From the NCBI RefSeq assembly GCF_949628215.1, contig NC_134283.1, positions 22,298,975 through 22,362,974 of the forward strand: 64,000 nt of DNA. The letters are read 5' to 3'. Made by a program: the position numbers and the translations under genes. Below, in pieces: positions 13,301 through 25,300 of the stretch; the first letter of the stretch is position 1; each line of letters begins with the position of its first letter. Under the pieces are notes generated by a model. That model was not told the DNA's origin. It made no database searches and was given only the letters and a program-made list of their open reading frames with translations. The stretch comes from Phalacrocorax aristotelis. Lineage: Eukaryota; Chordata; Aves; Suliformes; Phalacrocoracidae.

Positions 13301-16300
13301 CCAGCAGTAACATGCACAGGACAAAGCCCTGGAGCCGTGTGGCTGGGAATGCTGGTGCAAAACAAACCAGGCAGAAGCACCCTCAGAGCTGCACTCCTGA
13401 GGTGGCACAACATCTCCCACATCTCAGACTGGAGACTCGGAAGGACCCGCTGGGTCAGCTGGGTGTCCAAAAGCCAGAGTCACCTTGGAGATCAGATCAC
13501 AGCTGCAATTTGCAGGACGATCAGCCTCCAGCCTCCAGTCCTGCTGTCTTCTTCCTTCGACTCGCTCCCAAACCTCTGACCTTCCTGCTCAGGCCACAAG
13601 AAGTCGAGCAGTGGGTCAGGGGGCTGGGAGCAAGGAGAGATTGGGACAGCAAAAACAAGTCTTAGCCCTGTTTTTTTAGGAGAGGGAAGTGTAATGTGAT
13701 GGTCTGCATGCCCCAGGGAACTTCATCACCCTTTGCCTCTGGGAACATTGAGCCCAAACTCGAAAGGGACCATTTCTCCATCCCTTGCCCACCTGGCACC
13801 CAGCAGCTATGACTGTGTGTCCCTAAGGAAGGTTTCCACCACAGCACACGATGCTGGAATGGCCTTTCCACTGCTCTCCAGGGGTAATGCCGGGGGTGAG
13901 AAACCAGCATGTAGGAGTCTCCCAGGCTGCAAAAGGCTCAAACAAATTTCACCTAGGGTTTACAAGGACACTACTTCTTCCAAGCAGACAAAACATTTCT
14001 CTTGCAAAACCTCCCAATCCTCCAAACTTCCCATTTGCTCAGTGTTTACAGGATGTCTAGGAAGCGGCTGGCACCTTGTTTGCCATCGTATAACCCTTCC
14101 CAGCATAGCCCGGAGCTCAGCTTGTTGCCCTGTGGGTTACAGCTCAGCACAGCAGCATCCCTGGCTCAGCAGAACCGTAGGAGCAGCTTGTGAAGGGTTT
14201 CTATGAAGCACGAGAGACAAGCAGAGAGAAGTGTTATGAAAACTGAAGCTTAATTAATTGAAGCTTGCACCTCTCCCCCTTCCCCTGAAGCGAGACTTTT
14301 CAGATCCGTAACCTGCCAGATTGTCTGTTAACATACCCGGAATGGGGCTGGTGGCACATCACAGCTCTGCTGCCTTTTTTTTTATCTGGCATGGAGGAGG
14401 GAGCTGGAAGAAGAAAGATCCCTGCTCAGAGGAATGAAGAAACTCAGCCCAGATATCAGCTATAATAGGAACAAAATGGGAATTTTGGGCTCATGAGAAC
14501 ATCAGAGCAGTGAAACAAGAGTCGGTAGAAACAGTCTGCGAAAGGCAGGTGGGAATTGCAGCTCCGTGGCCGAAATGAGTCCACACCGTCCAGCCAGCCT
14601 GGACTCTTCTCAATGACCACAGCATCCTCCTGCATCCTGGGATGCTGGGCTAACGAATCCTTTCCCGAGGCAGGCTTCACAGCCTGGGGTAGACCCAGGG
14701 ACACAAGCGGGCTTCTTGCATCACCTAAACCAGCGCCAGCATCTGTCCCCCCGACCCATGGGTGCTAGCTCAAGCGGAGCACAGCAAATGCCTGCTGAAA
14801 CCCCAAGTGCTCACGGGCAGTTTGTGCCGTTCCCATTGCTCTCATGGCCACGCTATAAATCAACCCAGACAGGCAATTAGGGATCTATATTAAGGCCCTT
14901 ATAAATATATATTGTATAGCAGCCTGGAACATTCAGGCTGTCTGGCTGCTTGATGGGCTGAGCTGTCTCGAGACCTACAGTGGCCAAGATGTCCCCAGAT
15001 TGCTCCGGGGGGGCCTGCCAGACTCTGACACGAACTTGGCTTTTCCTACCTCAGCCACAAAGTGCCGAACCTCACCCTGGCATAAATGCAGCTTCCACTA
15101 ATTTACCATAATTGGTTTCAAACTGGTCTTAATTAAAACCGGCGCAGACTTGCTTAACTCCATTTAAACCAAATTTAAATAAGATTGGACCAGAATTGAT
15201 TCCTTTCCAAAGTGAGCTAAAGCTTCGTAAGCTGTTTAAAGAGTATCCACAAGGGCATTTGCAGAGGTTTAGCTAAAATGATTTACCGCAATCCCTAATT
15301 GAAGCAATTTCAGCTCGGATATAGGGAGGGCAAGCTAAGAGCTGGTGGGGCTGAGCATCCTTCCCACCAGTGCGCCTTCCCTGGGGGCATCATGTTTCCA
15401 GCTCAGCCTGGAGAATGATCTCCCTTGGCTCCTCTGGGAGCAGTTGGGATAAACCTGGTGGCAGCCAGAGCTGGTCTGTGAGCCTTGAACCTGTGCAGGG
15501 GCTCAGCTTGAGCGCTGGTGGCATGGGAGTCGGCGCTGCCAGATGGTGCACGGCAAAACCCTGGCCGGTGACGTGGGAATCTGTGCAGTGTCTCCCCCCC
15601 AGCAGCCTTCCCCAGGATGTTTTGAATTTTAGCTTTTACAAACACAGGGCGGCAAAGCCTCACAAAGCGGGATAAAAATAGAGCCATGAAAAAGGCAAAT
15701 CCCGCCCCGCAAAAAAAACGGGGCGTAGCTGGAAACAGATGCGAACATGTCGGCAGCTCAGCCGGGCTCTGCAAAACCTACACTCTCCCATCTCCAGAGC
15801 ACAGGATGGTGCTGAGGAAATAAAACCACCAAAATTATGGATTGCACGGCCACAGGCTGTGCTCTGCCTGCTTTTGCAGGGCTGCTCGGGCACATGACTG
15901 CTTCTCCCCTTCCTACCTGGCTAAAGAGCTTTGGGTTGGCAATTCCCAAGACTTCAGTATCTCGACAGAAAGGGTGTCCCCAGGCAGGCCAGGGTACATA
16001 TTTTGATGTCAAATGAGGCTTTTGCTGCAGTGGTCCTCTGGATCTGCTAACTCCCACGCAGGGTCTGTGCTTGTGCCTGCCTTGGAGGAAGGCAGTAGGC
16101 AATGATAGTGCCAATGGGTTTCCCAGGAAGGATGGGAGTCCTCTATTAGCTTGCTTTTCTTTGTTAACATAAATCAGTAAGCAAAAATGCAGCAGGGGTG
16201 TAGCTCAGAAAACATACAGGAGAAGAAAATACCCAGCAGAGCTGCAAAAATGGAAGCAGTTAAGCTTGGTGGCAAGTTTAGAGCTGGCTGAGGGCTTTGC

Positions 16301-19300
16301 CAGGCCATTTCTGCACCAATATTCCTTGCAATGTCTTGGGGAAACCGAGGCAGCCCAGCAAAGTAACTACAGAGGGAGTGTTTCACTAGGAGTGATCTTA
16401 TCTACACCATTGACTTCTCCTACGTCAGCCAGTAAGCCTGGCTTTTATTTGGGAATTCCCAGGCTTTCCGGCCAGCCATGTGCTGTAACCGTGTCAGGAG
16501 GCATCTAAACCTGAAGGCATGCCAGGTGAATTACAGCTACGGTCTGGATGGTCCCTCCTGGCATTTTCTACAGCATCCCAGCACTGCCGTTGCAGAGCAT
16601 CCAGGAAAAAATCCAAATCACCCTTTTCTTCTAAAACCACGCCTCTCTAAGAGGTGGAAGGGTGTTTTTGATAGTAAATCCCCTTGCACAGCTCCATGCC
16701 AGTACAGAAGGAGATGGCAGTCACCAACCATCAGGAACCAGAGTGCTGAGCTCAGAGCACTCAGGAGCCACAGGTCTCTCCTTTCTTGCTTGCTTGGCTC
16801 CTCTGCTCCCTGCTGTCACGCTCCTGATCCTATGAAAGCTGTTGGAAGCTGGCTCCTTCGAGAGCAAGCGGTCCATTGTACATCAGATGTCTCCTTGCAT
16901 TCTGTGGAGAGGACGAGTATGGAGGGGTTTCCCTTTTATCTTTGCCAGTTTAGCAAATCCAAGCCATCTGACAGCAGCCCAGCCTTTCCTTCCTACCTTT
17001 CATGGACCCCCTGCACCCTATAGACTCTCGCCTGATGTTTTCAGAGGCCACCCTAATGTTTTCCAGACCATCTGGATGTGGGACCTTGTCCTACGCTGCC
17101 ATCTCTGCAGATCAGTGATCACACAAATGAAGGGACAGACAACATAAAGTGAGTGGTTTGGCTCACTGAGAACAAAATCCCTCAAAAAGATATTGATAGG
17201 AAACCTGTATCACAGTACATCTCAAGTTTGGTCCAGGCTCTGGAGGGCTGCACATTCTCCAGTGGGGATACAGCAGGTCTGAATTCAGTAGACTATGTTT
17301 CTCAGGGACTTTTAGCAGCCTCCTCTGGAGTAATCCACTAACTCCTGGGATATCCATGGACTACCAGTGGAAACCAATGACCTCAGGCATGTTAGCACAC
17401 CCACATGTGAAGTCAGCCTCCCAGTAAACATCCTATAGTGTGAGGTGCTCAGACGGTATGCCGCCATCCCCCTGACCTCCAGCAGGAAGCCAGGCAGGAG
17501 AGACCGGACCACGTTGGAGGAAAGCGCCTCCTGTGAAACAAAGGGTCATAACTGCTTCTCCTTACAAAGCTGTGGATAAAGGAAGGAAGAGATGTGTGAA
17601 AGAGCTAGGCTGTGTGAGGCAGCAGATGGTATCGGCATCCTTTTGGAGGGGGCTTTGTCCTCCCATGCAGAGCAGAGCTGAAGACTAGGCTGGAGGCCTT
17701 GCACCTATGCTATCACAGAATCATAGAATAGTTTGGGTTCAAAGGCCATCTAGTCCAACTCCTCTGCAATGCGCAGGGTCATCTTCAACTAGATCAGGTT
17801 GCTCAGAGGCCCCTCCAACCTGACCTGGAATGTTCCCTGGGATGGGGCATCTACCACCTCTCTGGGCAGCCTGTGTCAGTGCCTTATCACCCTCATTGTA
17901 ACAAATATCTTCCTTATATCTAGTCTAAATCTGCCCTCTTTTAGCTTAAAACTGTTACCCCTTGTCCTATCGCTACAAGCCCTGCTAAAAAGTCTGTCCT
18001 TTTTATAAGCCCCCTTTAAGTACTGAAAGGCTGCAATAAGGTGTCCCCAGAGCCTTCTCTTCTCCAGACTGAACAACCCCAACCCTCTCAGCCTGTCCTG
18101 GTAGGAGAGGTGCTCCAGTCTTCTGATCATCTTTGTGGCCTCCTCTGGACCCACTCCAACAGGTCCATGTCTGTCCTGTGCTGAGGGCTCCAGAGCTGGA
18201 TGCAGCACTGCTGGGGGGGTCTCACCAGAGTGGAGTAGAGGGGCAGAATCACCTCCCTTGACCTGCTGGTGTTAGTGACAACCACTCTTGCGTCATCTGC
18301 TACTTGTCCCAACCTCTACACGTTTGGCAAAACACTCCCAAAGCAAAGCAGGCAGCTGGATTCTCAATGTACAAACCAGATAGGTATTTACACTATCACC
18401 CCAAGAACTTAGGCACAGCCCTGCAGACCTTGTCCCTGAAACGTAACCAGAAGATAACAAAGGACAAACTCACAGACCACATTAAGCTGGCCGAGGTCAG
18501 CACCCAGCCACCCTCTCCCAGGGCAACAGAGCAGGTCAGGAGGAAAGATGTCGGGTCTCCCAGGCGGCACTGGGCTGGGCTGGCCCCGACTCATTGTGTT
18601 TGGAGAAGGCATCGAGGGCAGCTGACCTTATGTAACTGGAGAACAAAGCAGCTAAATAAAAACTGGAGCTGGGAACGGGCTGCGGAAGTGGGACATGGCT
18701 TTCCTGACTAATCAACCAGCATCTGAAGGAAACTGAACTCAATAGCAGGGAAACAACTGCATAAACACATCCCGAGGGAAGAAAGGGAGTGAGAGGAAGT
18801 GGGGGGAAGATCATGGGGGCACCGGCCCCTTCCACCTCCCTCCTGCCCTTGCTGCTTTTGTGGCAAAGCCTGAGGCACTGGGATGGAGAGTGCAGCATGG
18901 AAACCTGCTGCAAGCTCAAGGGTTTTAGGGGTGCCCATGCTCATTTACCTGCAAAGCCACCGACTGCACACTCAGATGGGCCTCAGAAGTAGAAGAGGAG
19001 TGAACCTGAGATGGCTCAGCTGAAGCACCTCTCCCCCCACTGCCAGTTCCAACGGCATCTCGGTCTGAAGTGTGATGAAGGGAATGGAGCGATTTAACCC
19101 CAGGGGGAAGCGCTGGTATCCTGCAGCTTCCCCTCCAACTGCACAATGGCGTCCTACCACTTAGAAAGTGTTGTCCAAGCCAGGGTGTGCCAAACAGGGA
19201 GGTGTGCTTGGGGAATGTTCACACACACACCAGTACAAAACTGGTGACCACAAAAGGGGTACACTCTCCCTTTGTTGCCAGTACCTCATGATTTTTGCCC

Positions 19301-22300
19301 GGGAAGGGCTGTACTCACAAATATATCAGCCCCCTGGGCAGAGTTTGGGTTCACTCGCTCTCACCATATTTCACTACCCCAGAACCACGCAGACATAGGG
19401 ATTTCTACTAGCCACCCTCCCACTCCAAGAAAAGCCCCCCCCCCAAACAACCCTCCAACAAAAAGAGTCTTTTGAAGAGCCTCTGCTTTTCCAGGCATAA
19501 TCCAGGAGGGTCCTGGCCCAGCTCTGATCCCTCATTCCCCCAGGAGCCAGAGCCCAGCACTCTCAGCCCTGGGTGGTCAGAGCCAGACAGGAAGGACCAG
19601 GGCCACGTCCCTCCACGCTAAATGTCTGAGGCCAGTGAACCGGCTCCTCTTCTCCTCCCGCAAAACATCCTCCTTTGGGTGAAAGCCAACAACCCTGCAA
19701 AGCTCAGCACCACATAAATTTCCAAAGAAACTATTTTCTGGTGCATTACAAGGAAGACAAAAGTAGGTGGAGGAAGCCAGAGCCCGTTAGGACCTGTGTG
19801 GAATCAAGTTGCCCCACGCTGCAGCAACAGAAGCTCCAGCTCCAGCAGATCTACTCAACGCAGGGAGAGCCAGACTCTTTTCAAAGGTTACACTTGAATA
19901 AGCAAAGCCAAGTTACTCTTCCAGATAGCTAACAGGGGCCACAGCAGCCGTTAGAATCCACGCCATCCAGCCTGCTATTTTTAGATCATCCACAAGGAAG
20001 GAAACCTCAGACAGCCATCAGCATGAGCTGAACTGCTGCTCCTCAGCTGCTTGGCCAGCACCGCAGTAGCTGCTCCACCCAGGCGGTCTCACTTCTGACA
20101 CTGGCAGGATGGATGAGACTTGCAGAGGGCTTGCGGAGGTCACCAGCATTGCAGGCCCCACCCCTCCATCGCAGAGCCTGGCTACGGCTGCCAGCATGAA
20201 ACAGGTAGATCAACAAAAAACCCTCACCCAAACAACCCAAAACCTGAGCTGGTTGCTGGTGTGGGCCTTTCTAAGCCCAGGGAGGGCTGAGTGGTCTGGG
20301 ATCTTCAGAGAAAACAAAGCCTGGGGAACAGAAAGCAAAGCTTCCCTCTCCAGCAGTGATTTTGCAAGGCCCCGTGGCTGCATCCTGCACACGAGAGGCA
20401 GCCTTGGCTCTGCACTCGGGTTGCAATCCAAAGCTGCTGTGAAACGTGCTTTTGGCAGGGACGGCCTGGCCTGGGGAGTACAACAGGGAGGCCCTTAAAT
20501 AGCAGCAGCAGAGGAGAAGGAGCAGCCAAGCAACTGCAAAGGATGAGCCACAGACAAGGGAAGGTGGAAAGAACTTCCTGATGTGCCGGGACAATTAATG
20601 AGAGGCTTTTTTTTCATGCCCCAAGTCCCCAGAAAATAAGACTGTCCTCCTTCATCTCTCTTCTGAGGGCCTACCCGACACTCAGAGCACCGTAGCAGTT
20701 CCTAGTCAATGTGGGCAGCCTTGAACAGGCAACATACGCACAGACTGAACCCTCTGCAGATCATCTATGTTTTGGACACCTGGGCTTGCAGCCAGCATCC
20801 TGTCTTGAGCTGCTTTTAGAGGCTCTGAGAACTTTTACATGGAGAGAAGAGGCTGGCACCCATGGTCCTGTGAAAAATAGGACAATAATGACCTCCCTCC
20901 ACACTGGCCTCTGCAGCATCCTGCTGCTAAACAGAGTCCTAAATCCCCAAAACATAAGCTAGAGGAAATAAAAATAAAAATAAAAGCAATGCCATGGTCT
21001 GCGCCACGGCAGGGGCAAACTCGATCCCCAAGCAATGCAGGTGGTGATGGATATATTGATTTATTACTGTAAGAGAGGCTTCTCCTTCTGCCTGAGCAAA
21101 TCTGACTGGTGCCACCAAGCATCAAGTAAGACCAAGGAGTCGGGGGGCACGGAGCTGTGGCACTCACCGGATGAGCTCAGCTGGCTGGCCCTGGCCAGGA
21201 TGTGAAGCTCCACCGGGCCGGGTCGCACATCGGAGCTGTCGGAGGGACCGTGACCCTCTGTCTGTCCCGCTGGGGAAGAAGCAATCTCAGCCAGCACTTC
21301 CAGGTCCTTCAGGATAACCTGCAGAGAGAGGGACAGCATCGGGTGAGTATGCACAGGGGCAGAAGCAGCCAGTGGGGTGAGCTTACCTTTCCAAACCCAT
21401 GGCTGGAGAGGGTAAGATGGAAAGCAAACACCACATCCTAGCAAATCAAGAAAGGCATAGGGAAAAGAGGGCTACCTATGAAGTTCAAAGTGGAAAATTC
21501 AAATGATTGCAGAGGAGATGGGGCAGGAAAGAGAAAATGGAGAAAAACCCAGTTTCTGCTCTGCGAGTCCCAAGGGAACATGTGAAATTAAATCTAATTT
21601 ATGGAACCAGGAGCAAGGCTTGCTTCTCCCTCTTCCCACTTCAGGGAGGTCTGGATTTTGCTTCCCTACCTACTTCATAACTGCAGACGTGGCACAACCC
21701 CAGCAAGGGCATGGGAATGCTCTTGGTGGCAAACATTGGCCTGCCTGCCTGCCCTCCTGTACCCTGTTCAGGGTGGCATCTGAGAGCAGGCTCAGTTGCC
21801 TGAGCTCAGGATGGCAGGGCAGAGCTGCCATTTGGATTTCACAGCTCTTTCTTTCCAGAAGTCACTGAATTAGTCCATATATAGCATTTCTGGAGAAGTT
21901 GTTATGGGGTGGGTCGGTTTTTTTTTTCATCCTCAAACCTTCTCATGTCTCAGGCTATTTTGGGTCCCCCTTCATTCAAATGTCATTGGGTCTAGAAGTT
22001 TCATCAGTTGTCCCTGATGCTCTGACCATAGCAGGGCTACGCGGAGCAGAAAGGCTGCTAAAAAGGGCTGACTGCCACGTCTAACCCACCAGCATCCAGC
22101 ATAGCACATCCCTGACCACGCCTTGCCCACCAGCGCAGCATCCCAGGCTTTCCACATGTTCTCACAAGGCATCTTTTTGAGGAGCTGCAGTTACATCGGA
22201 GTTTTAGCTTCTGAGCCTACCAAAAAACCACCCTTACCCCTGGAAAAAAAAAAGACAATTATGTCTTTTTTTGATCACGTAGAACTTGAAAATATAACCC

Positions 22301-25300
22301 CTGAAAATGAGAAAGAGAAGCCCCAGGGTTTCTCCACTGCAGATATCTTAAGCTTTTTTTGTTGTTGTTGTTTGTAATTAGGGCTGATTTTTAAGCCCCA
22401 GCGGCCTTTGAGCAGGCAGTGAGGCATCCAGGCTTCAGCGCAGAGCTGGCCGTGGGGAAGCAGCCTGCCGTGGGCTCCAGCACGCCTGGGAAGACCCTAT
22501 GCCTATAAACATGGTTAAGTCCCAGCCCGTGGCTCCCCCAGGGGATGAAAAAAACATAAGATAACAACAACTTGTGCAATGAGGAGCTATAACGCTGCTT
22601 GTCCCTGAAGAATATGGCACCTCCGTGATGCTGTCAAGGATGGGACGTCGTTGCCACACTGGGACATCACTGCCATCGCCAGCCTTCATCCTTGTCCACG
22701 GAAGTGATCCTGCAATCCTTGGCAAAGGAAAGACCTTGTTCCTCCCTCTCTGCCCAGCTTTGCAGGACTTTCAAGCATTGGTGGCTCAGATAAAGCAATG
22801 CTGATGATATTTTGTTCCAAGCAGAGAATTCCCCTGAGCAGAGCTCATGACACCTGGTCTGCTGAAGCCCTATGTAGATTCTCTGGTGGCTAATCACATG
22901 GTTCAGCTGAACTTACAGCCTTTGAACAGGGGAAGGCACTAATATGGGTTGCAAGCTCTCACAGCTGGGAAATAACACTTATGGAGGTTTCAAGTCTCAT
23001 TGGTTTGGGCTAAAACTGGCAAAGCAGCTCAAGGCTTGGCTACCAGGACTGGCAGGTGGGTGAGAGCCAGGACTCTTGTTCATGCTACTGCTTTTGCCCA
23101 AACCCAGCATGCGTGCCAACACAACCCGAATGACATGTCCTACTATGCCAAGGCCGTATCAACACATGGACCATGTACCACACGAACCAGCCACCCGTGA
23201 TTGCCACCCTGCTGCATTTGCTGCTGCCATGATCCCCGCCTAGAGCCTACCTATCCAGCTGAACGCTTGGGTTGTTGTCCAACACAGACTTCATCAGCAG
23301 CTTTCGCAGCATCAGGAAACAGGACCAAGACTCTGGGCTGGGCAAAAATCACCCCTGCTGCTTCCCAAAGCATTTACAAGCTGTGTCTTATCCCATGAGG
23401 TTGGATCCTCGATCCAACCTCCCAGAGCTGTGTGCTGAGTCCCATCTCTGAGATGTTGCTTGGGCTTGGGATGCTCCAGCCAGGCTGCCTAGACAGTAGT
23501 GATCAGCACCACTGAGGGCATGGCTGGACCTCTCAAGCTTTGGAGAGGTTGAGGGGTGCCCCCCCAGATCAGCCACAGAGGTCACAGGCAGGAGGTGGAA
23601 AAAGCAGCGTGGGCTGGATTTTGCAACTGAAAAACATGGAAGACATAAGTAGCAGGAGGGACAGGTGGATGAGCACCTGAAGGAAGAGGAGGAGCAGGTG
23701 GATGCAAAGACCTGCAGTTTTCCAGCCGTGTGAAAGAGGCAGGGATCTCTGGCTCCTGCTGCTTCTTCCTCACATGCTCTGGAGTGGGTTCTCAGCCAGG
23801 GACGGAGGAAAGCCAGGAGCACTTGGTATGCACTGCACATCCCTGTGCTAAGCAAAGCTGGAGCCAGCGGCTGGCTTTGTGCAATCGAGGAGGCTGTAAG
23901 AAAGCAATATCCTGCCGTTTCCATGGCAACAGGCCGGCCGTGCCAGGAGCAAGTTGGTCCCATCAGTCAGGAGCCGAGCGGCCGTCGGGCCCGACAGTGC
24001 TGGAGCAAAAGGGCCAGAGCCATTCCTAGTTGCCGGGCGAGGGTGTGACCCTGATGGGCAGCCTAGAGGAGCAGCTACTGAGAATGTTTTCCCGGCCCAG
24101 AAGGGATTTCTATGAAGGTTTCCCAGTGGTGATGAGATGTAGGGCGGTATGCCCCTGCTCCGGGCGAGCATGGGGCTGGTTACAGTGCGAACTGGAAGGA
24201 GCAGGGGAAGAAGCACCATGATGGATGGGGAGACCCTGCCGACATTGCAAGCTGTTCCCAGCATGGGAATGAAGAGAAATGCAGAGCAGAGCAGGGAGAG
24301 GTCTTTGTATGGCCAGGGGACAAGGAGCAGGTTATCAGACAGTTATAGATAAGCTGTTGTAAGTAAGCAGCTACTTCTCCTCCCTGGCAATAGGTAAGAC
24401 TTCTCCCTCTATTGCCTCTAGAGTATGGATTTTGAGGGCACACGAAGCTGTCAGTCTCTCTGGCTTCTCCAGATCTAGGTCAGGTTAATTTGCTGCTTGT
24501 TCTGGTTGAATGGAGCCACAACCAGCTCTGCCATTGGTGGTGCAGGGGAAAAGCAGCTCCCAAATGGCATGTGGTGGACAGACACACCTCCTGCGTGCAA
24601 AGTATCGCCCTGATGCTCCTGGGGAAGACTTTGCCTCCGGCCAAAACGCTGGGCTGGCCCATTGCAGAGGAAGGGGAGGTGACCCCAAATCCACTGCAGA
24701 CCCCGGAGAGCGAGACTCGGCACCCTGCAGCACATACTGACTACCAGAACACCAGGGTAGGCTGCACCGGCAGCTCTTGGGGTACACACAATGGGAAGGA
24801 TAGGGACTGAGCTCCTGAAGATACTGTCCTTGCTGATATTTATAGAAAAGTTTAAAAAAAAAAAGGTGAAAAGATTAAAATGCCTGTGCGCAGCAGGGGG
24901 GTGCTCACAGGCAGCCTCAGATGTCCCAGGGCAATGAAACAGGTCATGCAATACCAGGCACAAGCTTATTCTTGCCAAGGAGATGGGAATCCAGCTGAAG
25001 CAAGATGTCACCAAGATGGAGAACATGATGGTTAAGGGCTACAAAGCATTTCTTCAAAGGCCACCAAGATCAGGGTGGCTGTGGAAAACCCCACGGCTCT
25101 ACCAGGATCAGCAAGGCAGTGGGGTGGAGGAGCGACCCAGTGGGGACCAGGAAAGCTGAGGATGCTGCTGCGTGCTTCCTCCTGCTCCACCGCTCCCGTA
25201 CAGCCCCTTGCTGCCACAATGTGCACTGAGGCTTCCCCAGAGGGCTTCATTTAATTTGTTTTATTTTTTTTTTCCTTCCTCCAAACCTTTTAGCTGCAGC

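Larger units (their letters stand above)
10361..21167 (-). other. VAC14: VAC14 intron 13
   Basis: A 10.8 kb intron with no coding exon seen. It holds a CR1 3' end (17,712-18,270), an AT-rich block (about 14,830-15,320), and a run of ten C at 19,435-19,444. A chance minus-strand frame near 17,470 contains LLEVRG, which resembles the ERKLLE(V/T)RG of exon 14, but it has no matching splice borders and lies in the wrong order. Confidence 0.85.

Noticed and set aside
13010..13579. A 189-codon plus-strand frame, with a small ACACATCCCAA-type tandem near 13,206-13,232
   Set aside because: Low-complexity content and several overlapping frames; the tandem is too short and diverged to call as a repeat locus.
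17312..17512. A minus-strand frame containing LLEVRG, like the VAC14 exon 14 motif
   Set aside because: It lies between exons 13 and 14, would duplicate a block already encoded in exon 14, and has no splice borders or further similarity.
17876..18208. A 110-codon minus-strand frame as a gene
   Set aside because: It lies wholly within the CR1 LINE 3' end and shows the usual translation of that non-coding region.
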